Shown: positions 1 through 4,985, numbered from the stretch's first letter. The stretch: DNA of 6,455 nucleotides from WHTB01 sp050699035 (GCA_050699035.1 JBOHDE010000219.1:1-6455), one strand, 5' to 3'. Made by a program: numbers and translations. The notes: a model not told the origin generated them from the letters alone.

Positions 1-443
1 GCCCAGCCGGGCACGACGCAGATGACGACCTTCGGCATGAACCGGATCAGCCGCTGGCACTCCAGGATGTGCAGCCGGCCGAGCCGCGCCTGATCGACCG
101 ACTCGACAGTCTCGCCCTCGGCGTACTGGTAGCCCGCGCGACCACGGATCCGCTGGTCGCCACCGGAACAGAACGCCCACCCACCGTCGCGCGGCGACGG
201 ACCGTTGCCGGTCAGCAGCACGCACCCGACGTCGGACGAGACCCGGGCATGCTCCAGCACGCGGAACAGCTCGTCGACCGTGTGCGGCCGGAACGCGTTG
301 CGCACCTCCGGCCGGTGGAACGCGATGCGCACCGTGCCCTGGTCGACGGCCCGGTGGTAGGTGATGTCGGTGAGATCCTCGAAGCCCGCAACGGCATTCC
401 AGGCAGCGGGATCGAACAACGCGGAGACGGTCGGCTCAGACAT
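1..443 (-). CDS. menB: 1,4-dihydroxy-2-naphthoyl-CoA synthase MenB (N-terminal part, cut by window edge)
   Basis: MenB closes the naphthoquinone ring in menaquinone synthesis by converting o-succinylbenzoyl-CoA to 1,4-dihydroxy-2-naphthoyl-CoA; it is a cytosolic crotonase-fold enzyme. The 147 residues present read almost throughout like actinobacterial MenB: DLTDITYHR (23-31), FHRPEVRNAFRPHTVDEL (42-59), LLTGNGPSP (76-84), the CoA-binding/oxyanion stretch GGWAFCSGGDQRIRG (87-101), then GYQYAEGE and RLIRFMPKVVICVV. The family is about 300 residues, so roughly half is missing, including the region carrying the active-site Ser/Asp and Tyr residues. The start is ATG at 443-441. No convincing Shine-Dalgarno precedes it, but TACGCT sits exactly 6 nt upstream, which suggests a leaderless mRNA. 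An in-frame GTG 18 nt upstream is possible but less likely. It diverges from the SDR gene; from memory, M. tuberculosis also has an SDR gene beside menB. Confidence 0.96.
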   Translation of the reverse strand, partial: MSEPTVSALFDPAAWNAVAGFEDLTDITYHRAVDQGTVRIAFHRPEVRNAFRPHTVDELFRVLEHARVSSDVGCVLLTGNGPSPRDGGWAFCSGGDQRIRGRAGYQYAEGETVESVDQARLGRLHILECQRLIRFMPKVVICVVPGW

Positions 444-449
444 GCCAGG

Positions 450-455
450 AGCGTA
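450..455 (-). promoter_or_regulatory. Candidate -10 box of leaderless menB promoter
   Basis: On the minus strand the hexamer TACGCT fits the actinobacterial -10 consensus TANNNT. It ends 6 nt before the menB ATG, the spacing expected if transcription starts at the A of the start codon. No TTGACA-like -35 is evident, which is common in GC-rich actinobacteria. The call rests on spacing plus the missing ribosome binding site. Confidence 0.5.
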
Positions 456-508
456 ACGATGCACAGCAGCGCCGTCGTGCTCCGGATCCGCGGGTGACGA
501 GCAACACC

Positions 509-533
509 TAGCCACATACCGGGGGTACGGCTA
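509..533. repeat. Imperfect inverted repeat upstream of the SDR gene, possible operator
   Basis: TAGCC (509-513) is mirrored by GGCTA (529-533), and TACC (517-520) by GGTA (524-527), with unequal inner gaps of 3 and 1 nt. The element ends inside the predicted -10 box of the SDR gene, so it could be a repressor site or simply GC-rich chance symmetry. No regulator gene lies next to it. Confidence 0.3.
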
Positions 534-537
534 CGGT
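532..537 (+). promoter_or_regulatory. Candidate -10 box of leaderless SDR promoter
   Basis: TACGGT matches TANNNT and ends exactly 6 nt before the ATG at 544, the same geometry as on the menB side. The bases before the ATG (cggcgc) contain no Shine-Dalgarno, which supports a leaderless transcript. No clear -35 hexamer is seen. Confidence 0.5.
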
Positions 538-543
538 CGGCGC

Positions 544-1425
544 ATGACGAAGAAGTACGACGTGAACGGCAAGGTCGTCTTGATCACCGGCGCCGCCCGC
601 GGCATCGGCGCCGAGTCGGCCCGCGAGCTGGCGAGGCGCGGAGCCCACCTCGGACTGGTCGGCCTCGAGCCCGACCAGCTCACCGGGGTGACCGCCGAGC
701 TCGGCGAGGGACATGCGTGGGCCGAGGCCGACGTGACCGACCAGCAGGCGCTGGACAAGGCCATCACCGGCATCGCCGACCAGCTCGGCGGCATCGACGT
801 CGTGGTCGCCAACGCCGGCGTTGCCTCGTACGGCAGCGTGCGCCAGATCGACCCAGAGGCGTTCGCCCGCACGATCGACATCAACCTCACCGGCGTGTTC
901 CGCACGGTCCACACCGCGCTGCCCCACGTGATCGACCGGCAGGGCTACGTCCTCATCGTCTCGTCACTCGCCGCGTTCACGCCGCTGGCCGGCATGTCGG
1001 CGTACGACGCGAGCAAGTCCGGCGTCGAGGCGTTCGGACTCTCGCTGCGCCAAGAGGTCGCGCACCTCGGTGTCGACGTCGGCCTCTGCCACCCGTCGTG
1101 GATCGACACCGACCTGGTGCGGGCCGCCGAGCGCGACATGCCGAGCTTCAAGGCGACCCGCAAGCAGCTGCCGTGGCCGGCCAACACGACCACCTCGGTC
1201 GAGGACTGTGCCCTGGCGATCGCCGACGGCATCCGGCGCCGCGCCGGCCGGATCTACGTACCGAAGTCCGTGGTGGCCGCCAACATCGTTCGCACCGCCG
1301 TCGCGTCCCCCGCGTCGATGCTGGTGCTGCGCTCCCGGCTGGCCAAGACGGTGCCGCAGATGGAGGCCGAGGTCGACGCGCTGGGCCGCTCGTTCGGCGC
1401 CCACGTGCCGAAGGACCCCCGCTGA
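544..1425 (+). CDS. Short-chain dehydrogenase/reductase (classical SDR family)
   Basis: A 293-residue NAD(P)-dependent oxidoreductase with a complete SDR signature. The cofactor-binding motif TGAARGIG is at 15-22, the DV adenine contact at 63-64, the NAG motif at 90-92, catalytic Asn114, Ser141, and YDASK with Tyr154 and Lys158. The protein is about 40 residues longer than the usual 250-residue classical SDR, owing to a C-terminal extension after about residue 230 that includes a mostly hydrophobic stretch (SVVAANIVRTAVASPASMLVLRS region) and could touch membrane or lipid substrate. The substrate cannot be read from sequence; a lipid or hydroxy/keto compound is plausible. From memory, mycobacteria have an SDR of similar length (Rv0547c) beside menB, so the neighbourhood may be conserved, but no role in menaquinone synthesis is established. 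The ATG at 544 is chosen because TACGGT lies 6 nt upstream and the N-terminal strand begins at once. Translation ends 3 nt before a long hairpin. Confidence 0.93.
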   Translation: MTKKYDVNGKVVLITGAARGIGAESARELARRGAHLGLVGLEPDQLTGVTAELGEGHAWAEADVTDQQALDKAITGIADQLGGIDVVVANAGVASYGSVRQIDPEAFARTIDINLTGVFRTVHTALPHVIDRQGYVLIVSSLAAFTPLAGMSAYDASKSGVEAFGLSLRQEVAHLGVDVGLCHPSWIDTDLVRAAERDMPSFKATRKQLPWPANTTTSVEDCALAIADGIRRRAGRIYVPKSVVAANIVRTAVASPASMLVLRSRLAKTVPQMEAEVDALGRSFGAHVPKDPR

Positions 1426-1427
1426 CC

Positions 1428-1474
1428 GTGACGTTTTCGACAGACACGCCGGCGTGTCGCGTCGAGAACGTCAC
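1428..1474. terminator. Long hairpin between convergent genes, probable bidirectional terminator
   Basis: The outer arms GTGACGTTTTCGAC (1428-1441) and GTCGAGAACGTCAC (1461-1474) pair over 14 positions with a single G-U pair. The inner palindrome GACACGCC/GGCGTGTC (1443-1458) adds up to 8 more pairs, leaving only A1442 on one side and GC (1459-1460) on the other unpaired. It begins 3 nt after the SDR stop and ends 3 nt before the stop of the minus-strand ASCH gene. There is no U-tract on either strand, as in many GC-rich actinobacterial terminators. Confidence 0.8.
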
Positions 1475-1476
1475 AC

Positions 1477-2052
1477 TCAGCGGAGGGAGTCGAGGTAGGC
1501 GCGGCCGCGTGGCGACAACTCGTACCCGACCGCGAGGCTGTGCGTCAGGCCGAGCTCCTTGAGCCGGCGTACGTCGTGCTTGAACGGCAGCTTCTCCCGA
1601 CCGAGGTCGGCCGCCAGCTCGGCGGCCAGCACACCCTCCCGGCTGGCGATCAGCCGCAGCACCTCGCGGGTCCACGGGCCGGTCCGCCGACCGGCATCCA
1701 TCGCGTCGAGGCGCGCATCGATCTCGGCCAGCGCCGCGGCGTCGGGCAGCGTCTCGCGCAACGTCTCGCGCAGGTCGGGACCGGCCCAGCGCACGCCGAT
1801 CCGGTAGACCTGACCGTCGGTCCGGCGCGTCAAGAGTCGCCGGAGCCGCTCGACCGAGGCAGCGCCGGCCGCGGTGGCGTCCGCCTCGGTCAACGCGTCA
1901 GGGTCGACCTGGTCGAGCGAGACGAACTCGACCACGCCGACGGTCGTCCGCTGCCGACCACCCACCCGCACGCGGGGCGCGTCCCAGCGGCGGAAGGCCA
2001 GCGTCACCGACCCGTCGGCGATCCCTTGCGCCGTCGCCCGCGGGATCAGCAA
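1477..2052 (-). CDS. ASCH-domain (PUA-like fold) protein with C-terminal winged-helix-like region
   Basis: A 191-residue protein. The N-terminal ~100 residues match the actinobacterial ASCH type: start MLIPRATAQGIADGSVTLAFRRW (1-23), then RVRVGGRQRTTVGVVEF (27-43), an acidic LTEADATAAGAAS stretch (54-66), and VYRIGVRW (82-89) before the AGPD turn. ASCH domains adopt a PUA-like fold and are thought to bind RNA or modified nucleotides; no activity can be assigned here. Residues 126-191 (PWTREVLRLIASREGVLAAELAADLG, then KHDVRRLKELGLTHSL and GYELSPRGRAYL) look like a winged helix-turn-helix. The start is TTG at 2052-2050, with GAGGG (2062-2058) 5 nt upstream inside the preceding gene; the stop of the ACT gene lies 1 nt before it. 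Reading further upstream only gives an out-of-frame translation of the ACT gene. Last gene of the minus-strand run, ending 3 nt from the shared terminator hairpin. The family is fairly sure, the function unknown. Confidence 0.85.
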   Translation of the reverse strand: MLIPRATAQGIADGSVTLAFRRWDAPRVRVGGRQRTTVGVVEFVSLDQVDPDALTEADATAAGAASVERLRRLLTRRTDGQVYRIGVRWAGPDLRETLRETLPDAAALAEIDARLDAMDAGRRTGPWTREVLRLIASREGVLAAELAADLGREKLPFKHDVRRLKELGLTHSLAVGYELSPRGRAYLDSLR

Positions 2053-2053
2053 C

Positions 2054-2686
2054 TCAGCCCTCGCTGACCGATGCCGCCAGCGCCGCGAGGTGCGCCAGCC
2101 GAGCCAGCTCGGAGTCGAGGATCTCGGGACCGCCACGCCGGCCGACCAGCACGACCTTCCCGGGCCCGGCCGGCACCCCGGCAAGCTCCATCGTCGACCA
2201 CGCCTGATCCGCCGCGGGGGGTTCCAGCCGCTTCGCCTTGCCCAGCGGCAGCCACCCGCCCAGCACCCGGTCGTCGAGGTCCGGCGCCGCCGACGTCGTG
2301 CCGACCACCGATCCGCCCTCGACCAGTGCCGCCCAGTCGCAGCGGAACGTCTGGGGCACGAGGTCGACCAGGATCGACAAAGCCGCCGGGGGCTCGGCGG
2401 TCAACGCCTCGACCGCTTCCAGGTCCATCGTCAGGCTCGTCCCCGCGGTGTACCGGGAGATCCACAGCACCCGGATGCCCTCCAGCTTCTGGCAGGCGGA
2501 GATCACCATGTCAGGCAGCACGCCGGTCGGCAGGTCGAGCATGACGTCGTCGATCGCCGTGCCGTCCGCGACGTGCTCGACGATCTCGATCGCCTCGATG
2601 TTGGCGCCGGCGGCGCCGATCGACGACGCGAGTGCACCGAGGGAGCCGGGTACGTCGGGCAGCTCGACCCGCAGCAGGAATGCCAT
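2054..2686 (-). CDS. ACT-domain (amino-acid-binding type) regulatory protein
   Basis: A 210-residue cytosolic protein. Residues 3-80 form an ACT domain: FLLRVELPDVPGSLGALASSIGAAGANIEAIEI, with the Asp/Pro-Gly-Leu turn that usually contacts an amino-acid ligand, followed by TAIDDVMLDLP and a second helix ending in IRVLWISRYT. Residues about 100-205 (PAALSILVDLVPQTFRCDWAALVEGG, then KVVLVGRRGGPEILDSELARLAHLAALAAS) resemble a divergent GAF-like sensory domain, a weaker call. Similar ACT proteins exist in mycobacteria and Streptomyces without an assigned function. ATG at 2686 gives the family-like MAFLLR start; GTG at 2689 is the alternative, and AAGG (2700-2697) serves either. The ATG shares one base with the stop of a small upstream ORF (TGATG). 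The ASCH gene follows after 1 nt, so the two are probably translated together. The leader contains several hairpins, one of which encloses the ribosome binding site. Confidence 0.88.
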   Translation of the reverse strand: MAFLLRVELPDVPGSLGALASSIGAAGANIEAIEIVEHVADGTAIDDVMLDLPTGVLPDMVISACQKLEGIRVLWISRYTAGTSLTMDLEAVEALTAEPPAALSILVDLVPQTFRCDWAALVEGGSVVGTTSAAPDLDDRVLGGWLPLGKAKRLEPPAADQAWSTMELAGVPAGPGKVVLVGRRGGPEILDSELARLAHLAALAASVSEG

Positions 2687-2871
2687 CACTGCACAACCTT
2701 CGGGTTAGGGAATCGATCGCCGAGCGATCCTGTCAGCCGCTGACGTGGCAGCAGCCACCTCTCCATCCCCCACCTACCCGCTACCCCGAGTACGTCACCG
2801 TCACCGGCTGCGGTCAGAACCGCAGCCGACGGGTGGCCGGCCGCGCCGATGTCCAGGACAGCGAAGCGCAT
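2686..2871 (-). CDS. Doubtful 61-codon ORF between thrE and the ACT gene (possible gene remnant)
   Basis: ATG at 2871 lies 10 nt after the thrE stop, and the TGA (2688-2686) overlaps the ACT-gene ATG by one base. That spacing is operon-like. The first nine residues, MRFAVLDIG, resemble the phosphate-1 strand that opens ASKHA-fold proteins such as Ppx/GppA exopolyphosphatases, but the following SN(T/S) is replaced by AAG and nothing later matches. Hand counting gives G or C at the third position in 14 of the first 15 codons but only about two thirds of the rest, with two AGG codons, so the later part does not look like coding sequence of this genome. It may be a decayed 5' end of a lost gene, a small or leader peptide, or chance. 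Confidence 0.22.
   Translation of the reverse strand: MRFAVLDIGAAGHPSAAVLTAAGDGDVLGVAGRWGMERWLLPRQRLTGSLGDRFPNPKVVQ
2695..2758 (-). promoter_or_regulatory. Array of four small hairpins in the leader of the ACT gene
   Basis: Read toward the ACT gene, perfect stems follow almost without gaps: GTGGC/GCCAC (2758-2745, 4-nt loop), GTCAG/CTGAC (2744-2732, 3-nt loop), GATCGC/GCGATC (2729-2715, 3-nt loop) and AACC/GGTT (2706-2695, loop CGAA). The last encloses the GAAGG ribosome binding site. The order could act as a translation-control leader, but each stem is short and GC-rich DNA forms such stems easily. I recognise no known riboswitch class. Confidence 0.35.
2805..2828 (-). terminator. Perfect 10-bp hairpin downstream of thrE (terminator or leader stem)
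   Basis: CGGCTGCGGT (2805-2814) pairs perfectly with ACCGCAGCCG (2819-2828) around a 4-nt loop. It lies 54 nt past the thrE stop, with no U-tract on the minus strand. It could end or attenuate tetR-thrE transcription, or be the first stem of the leader before the ACT gene. Confidence 0.5.
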
Positions 2872-2878
2872 GCCCCCG

Positions 2879-2884
2879 AATCTA
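2879..2884 (-). promoter_or_regulatory. Candidate internal -10 box overlapping the thrE stop codon
   Basis: TAGATT on the minus strand matches TANNNT. Its first three bases are the thrE TAG stop, and it ends 7 nt before the ATG at 2871. It could start a transcript near 2871-2872, giving either a leaderless small ORF or a roughly 185-nt leader for the ACT-ASCH pair. No -35 is recognisable. Confidence 0.35.
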
Positions 2885-4297
2885 CGTGGTCCGATCGCTG
2901 CCTGGTTCCTTTCGCTCACGCGGTGGACGCTCACGCGGGCGCCGTTCGCGCAGCCGTTCGCGGGTGCGACGCTCACGAAGTGGTTGGTCACGCGGCCGGC
3001 GCTTCGGCCGCAGCGGGCCGACCAGCCGCGGACCGGCGAGCCGCGTCTCCAGCCGGCGGGCCTCGCGCGCGAGCGGCTGCGCTACGTACTCCCCGAGGAT
3101 GACGCCGGCCGCCAGCGCGACCGCGATCGCGACCGCGCTGAACATGCTGGTCACTCCGACCGGGTTCTCGCGGAACAGCTGGAACAACCCGCGGTAGATC
3201 GACAGGCCGGGCAACAGCGGCACGATGCCAGACACGACGATGACGAGCGGTGGCACGCGTACCCGGGCGGCGATCGAGAAGCTCAGCAGGCCGACCAGGA
3301 TGGCCGCGGTCGCCGACCCCCACGCGATGCCCAGGTTGAGCTCGATGGCGGGCCGGAAGGCGACCTGTCCGAGCGCGCCCAGGGCCGCGACCGGCGGCAG
3401 CGTGCGCCAGGGGGCGAAGCAGGCGAACGCGAACGCAGCCGACACCACTGCTGCCCCGACGACCGCGGTCGGCAGGTGGGACAGCCCGAGCGGGTCGAGC
3501 GCCTGCACGGTCAGCTCGATGCCCACCGCCTGGGCCAGGCCGAGGCCGGCCGACACACCCGCGATGATCCCGGCGGTGAGCAGGATCGCCTCGAAGCTGC
3601 GCGCGCTGGCGGTCACGTAGAACCCGGTGAGCGCATCCTGGACCGCTCCGACGATCGCGATCCCGGCCAGCAGGACGATGATCGCCGCGGCGACGATCAG
3701 GGAGGCCGACGTCTGCGGCGAGACCCGGTCGATGCCGACCGCGATCACGGTGGCGAGGAAGCCGCCGAGCACCTGCTGGTAGAAGCTCGGGATGCGACGG
3801 CGGGAGATCATCCGGTTCAGCTGGTCGACGATCATCGCCGAGCAGAACGCCACCACGCAGGCGATCCAGTCGCCACCGATCAGGATGCCGGCACCGCCGG
3901 CCATGCACCCCCAGCCGAGCGTCGACGCCCAGCGGGGGTACGGGTGGCCCGACGTCACGATGGTGCCGAGTTGACGGCGCGCCTCGTCGAGGTCGATCTC
4001 CGCGGCGGCGAACTGGCGAACCAGGTGGTCGACGTCGGTCAGCCGTGAGTAGTCGATCTCGCGGTACCGGACCTGGCGGGTGTGGGTCTCCGGAGGCGTG
4101 TCGGGCTCGGACTGGAACGACAGCGTCAGCGACGTGAAGGTCACGTCGATCTCACAGTTGCGCAGCCCCGCGGCCGAGGTCACCGACAGCATCATCGACG
4201 TCGTGTCGGCTGCGCCCGCCCCCGAGGCGAGCACTACCTCGCCGACCCGCAGGGCGAGGTCGATGGTGAGGTAGATGCTGCGCTGGTCGTCGGTCAC
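2882..4297 (-). CDS. thrE: ThrE-family threonine/serine exporter
   Basis: A 471-residue integral membrane protein of the ThrE family (TC 2.A.79), which in Corynebacterium exports threonine and serine using the proton gradient. It fuses the two ThrE halves. Residues 10-120 are the soluble/amphipathic start (TIDLALRVGEVVLASGAGAADTTSMM) ending in the typical GHPYPRWASTLGWG. Several hydrophobic segments follow between about 130 and 290, then the second half (about 300-405) with PPLVIVVSGIVPLLPGLSIYRGLF, the family's Pro/Gly motif. About ten membrane segments are likely. After residue 418 comes a hydrophilic tail with five RER units (441-462). The start is GTG at 4297, overlapping the tetR stop by 4 nt (GTGA), so translation is probably coupled and expression controlled by that repressor. 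The family is clear, but the substrate may differ from threonine given the monooxygenase context. Confidence 0.92.
   Translation of the reverse strand: MTDDQRSIYLTIDLALRVGEVVLASGAGAADTTSMMLSVTSAAGLRNCEIDVTFTSLTLSFQSEPDTPPETHTRQVRYREIDYSRLTDVDHLVRQFAAAEIDLDEARRQLGTIVTSGHPYPRWASTLGWGCMAGGAGILIGGDWIACVVAFCSAMIVDQLNRMISRRRIPSFYQQVLGGFLATVIAVGIDRVSPQTSASLIVAAAIIVLLAGIAIVGAVQDALTGFYVTASARSFEAILLTAGIIAGVSAGLGLAQAVGIELTVQALDPLGLSHLPTAVVGAAVVSAAFAFACFAPWRTLPPVAALGALGQVAFRPAIELNLGIAWGSATAAILVGLLSFSIAARVRVPPLVIVVSGIVPLLPGLSIYRGLFQLFRENPVGVTSMFSAVAIAVALAAGVILGEYVAQPLAREARRLETRLAGPRLVGPLRPKRRPRDQPLRERRTRERLRERRPRERPPRERKEPGSDRTT
2913..2977. repeat. Short repeats encoding the arginine-rich RER tail of ThrE
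   Basis: CGCTCACG occurs at 2913-2920, 2929-2936 and 2970-2977, and GCCGTTCGCG at 2941-2950 and 2953-2962, read on the plus strand. On the minus strand they encode RER units starting at ThrE residues 441, 446, 450, 455 and 460. The near-regular 4-5 codon period suggests local duplication within the gene's 3' end. Confidence 0.7.
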
Positions 4298-4893
4298 GGG
4301 TCCGATTGTGTCGACCCGACGATCGCGAGAAAACTCTGCACCAGCAGGTCGAGCATCCGGTCGCGGCTGATCCGGGGGTCGTCGAGCCAGGCGATCACCG
4401 CCTCCTCGACGAACGCCTGCCAGGCCCGGACCGCGAGCGCGACCACGTCGTCGTGGGGCAGCCCGCCCCGTTCGAGGGCGTCGAGAGTACGACGGGTGAT
4501 CGCGTCCCGGGTCTCGTCGTAGACGGCGCGCATCGCCGCGTCGCCTTTGGCCGACCCGCGGACCAGCCCGACATAGGCGTCGCGCCGTCCCTCGACGTAC
4601 TCGACGAAGGCGGAGACGCTGGCGCGCAGACCATCGATCAGGTCGTCGGTGGGCGCGAGGTCGGTACGGGTGAGCAGGTCGGCGGCCGCCGCCCGGGCCA
4701 CCGCGACCGCGAAGTCCCGTTTGGCCGGGAAGTAGTGGAACAGCAGTGCCTTGGAGACGCCGGCCCGGCCGGCCACGTCGTCCATCCGCAGGTCGTCGAC
4801 GGTTGCGACGTCGCCGTCGGCGACCATCGCGATCCCGATGTCGAGCAGCTGCTGGCGCCGCGCCTCCGGACCCAGCCGCGTCCGCGTGGCCAC
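4294..4893 (-). CDS. TetR-family transcriptional regulator
   Basis: A 199-residue one-component repressor. The N-terminal DNA-binding domain spans about 10-65: ARRQQLLDIGIAMVADG (helix 1), then MDDVAGRAGVSKALLFHYFPAKRDF (37-61), the standard helix-turn-helix and helix 4 of TetR proteins. The remainder is the variable, mostly helical ligand-binding and dimerisation domain; its ligand cannot be predicted. The start is GTG at 4893, because GGAGG (4905-4901) lies 7 nt upstream. A GTG 6 nt earlier is too close to that site, and a longer reading from 4956 would run through the promoter and both palindromes. It stands divergent to the monooxygenase gene with two matching palindromes between them, the normal layout for a repressor controlling itself and its neighbour. 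Its stop overlaps the thrE start by 4 nt. Confidence 0.93.
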   Translation of the reverse strand: MATRTRLGPEARRQQLLDIGIAMVADGDVATVDDLRMDDVAGRAGVSKALLFHYFPAKRDFAVAVARAAAADLLTRTDLAPTDDLIDGLRASVSAFVEYVEGRRDAYVGLVRGSAKGDAAMRAVYDETRDAITRRTLDALERGGLPHDDVVALAVRAWQAFVEEAVIAWLDDPRISRDRMLDLLVQSFLAIVGSTQSDP

Positions 4894-4900
4894 GGTCACA

Positions 4901-4905
4901 CCTCC
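4901..4905 (-). promoter_or_regulatory. Ribosome binding site deciding the tetR start
   Basis: GGAGG on the minus strand, 7 nt before GTG at 4893. It fixes this start over the in-frame GTG at 4899 (1 nt spacing) and over the upstream ATG at 4956. Confidence 0.8.
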
Positions 4906-4908
4906 GCT

Positions 4909-4929
4909 GTGTTGACCCGAGGTCAATAC
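4909..4929. promoter_or_regulatory. Palindromic operator O1 (tetR side)
   Basis: TTGACC (4912-4917), spacer CGA, GGTCAA (4921-4926): a perfect 6-bp inverted repeat. GT and AC at the outer ends (4909-4910, 4928-4929) extend the symmetry past one mismatch. It is centred on 4919, about where tetR transcription should begin, so binding would block tetR-thrE expression. Its half-site matches O2. Confidence 0.75.
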
Positions 4930-4931
4930 TA
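4926..4931 (-). promoter_or_regulatory. Candidate -10 box of the tetR-thrE promoter
   Basis: TAGTAT on the minus strand fits TANNNT. A start 6-7 nt downstream falls near 4919-4920, leaving a leader of about 26 nt with a well-placed ribosome binding site. No good -35 is visible. Confidence 0.45.
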
Positions 4932-4940
4932 CCGGCACTC

Positions 4941-4946
4941 TAGGTT
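4941..4946 (+). promoter_or_regulatory. Candidate -10 box of the monooxygenase promoter
   Basis: TAGGTT fits TANNNT. The predicted start near 4953 falls inside palindrome O2, about 33 nt before the ATG. No -35 hexamer of good match is seen at 17-18 nt spacing. Confidence 0.4.
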
Positions 4947-4969
4947 TACTGACCAATGGTCAATAAACC
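4943..4969. promoter_or_regulatory. 27-bp palindromic operator O2 (monooxygenase side)
   Basis: GGTTTA (4943-4948) mirrors TAAACC (4964-4969), and TGACC (4950-4954) mirrors GGTCA (4958-4962) around AAT. Only 4949/4963 (C opposite A) breaks the symmetry. The centre is 4956, 37 bp (about 3.5 helical turns) from the O1 centre. It overlaps the predicted monooxygenase start site and the -35 zone of tetR, so one repressor could control both directions. Confidence 0.8.
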
Positions 4970-4973
4970 GCGC

Positions 4974-4981
4974 GGAGGAGG
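4974..4981 (+). promoter_or_regulatory. Strong ribosome binding site of the monooxygenase gene
   Basis: GGAGGAGG ends 4 nt before ATG 4986. It is one of the strongest Shine-Dalgarno sequences in the window and fixes the start. Confidence 0.85.
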
Positions 4982-4985
4982 ATTC

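Noticed and set aside
69..497. Plus-strand open frame opposite menB
   Set aside because: The minus strand clearly encodes MenB; the plus-strand translation has no recognisable features.
717..1562. Second plus-strand frame inside the SDR gene running past its stop
   Set aside because: It is an Arg-rich off-frame reading of the SDR that crosses the terminator hairpin, with no ribosome binding site or motif.
2053..2184. Longer start for the ASCH gene at 2184
   Set aside because: The extra 44 residues are an off-frame reading of the ACT gene. Family resemblance begins at the TTG at 2052, which has its own ribosome binding site.
2913..2977. CRISPR-like array
   Set aside because: The repeated units are only 8-10 nt, unevenly spaced, and lie within the thrE coding sequence; there are no spacers of constant length.
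2872..2991. Upstream extension of the 61-codon small ORF into thrE
   Set aside because: The extra codons are an off-frame reading of the repetitive thrE tail and have no ribosome binding site.
2849..4048. Long plus-strand open frame (about 400 codons) opposite thrE
   Set aside because: It lies antisense to a protein with clear ThrE motifs. Its translation is a low-complexity Arg/Asp/Gly/His mix with no membrane segments or motifs, the usual result of GC-rich codon structure.
4894..4956. Longer tetR start at ATG 4956
   Set aside because: It would translate through the promoter and O1 and start inside O2. The GGAGG-preceded GTG at 4893 gives a normal TetR N-terminus.
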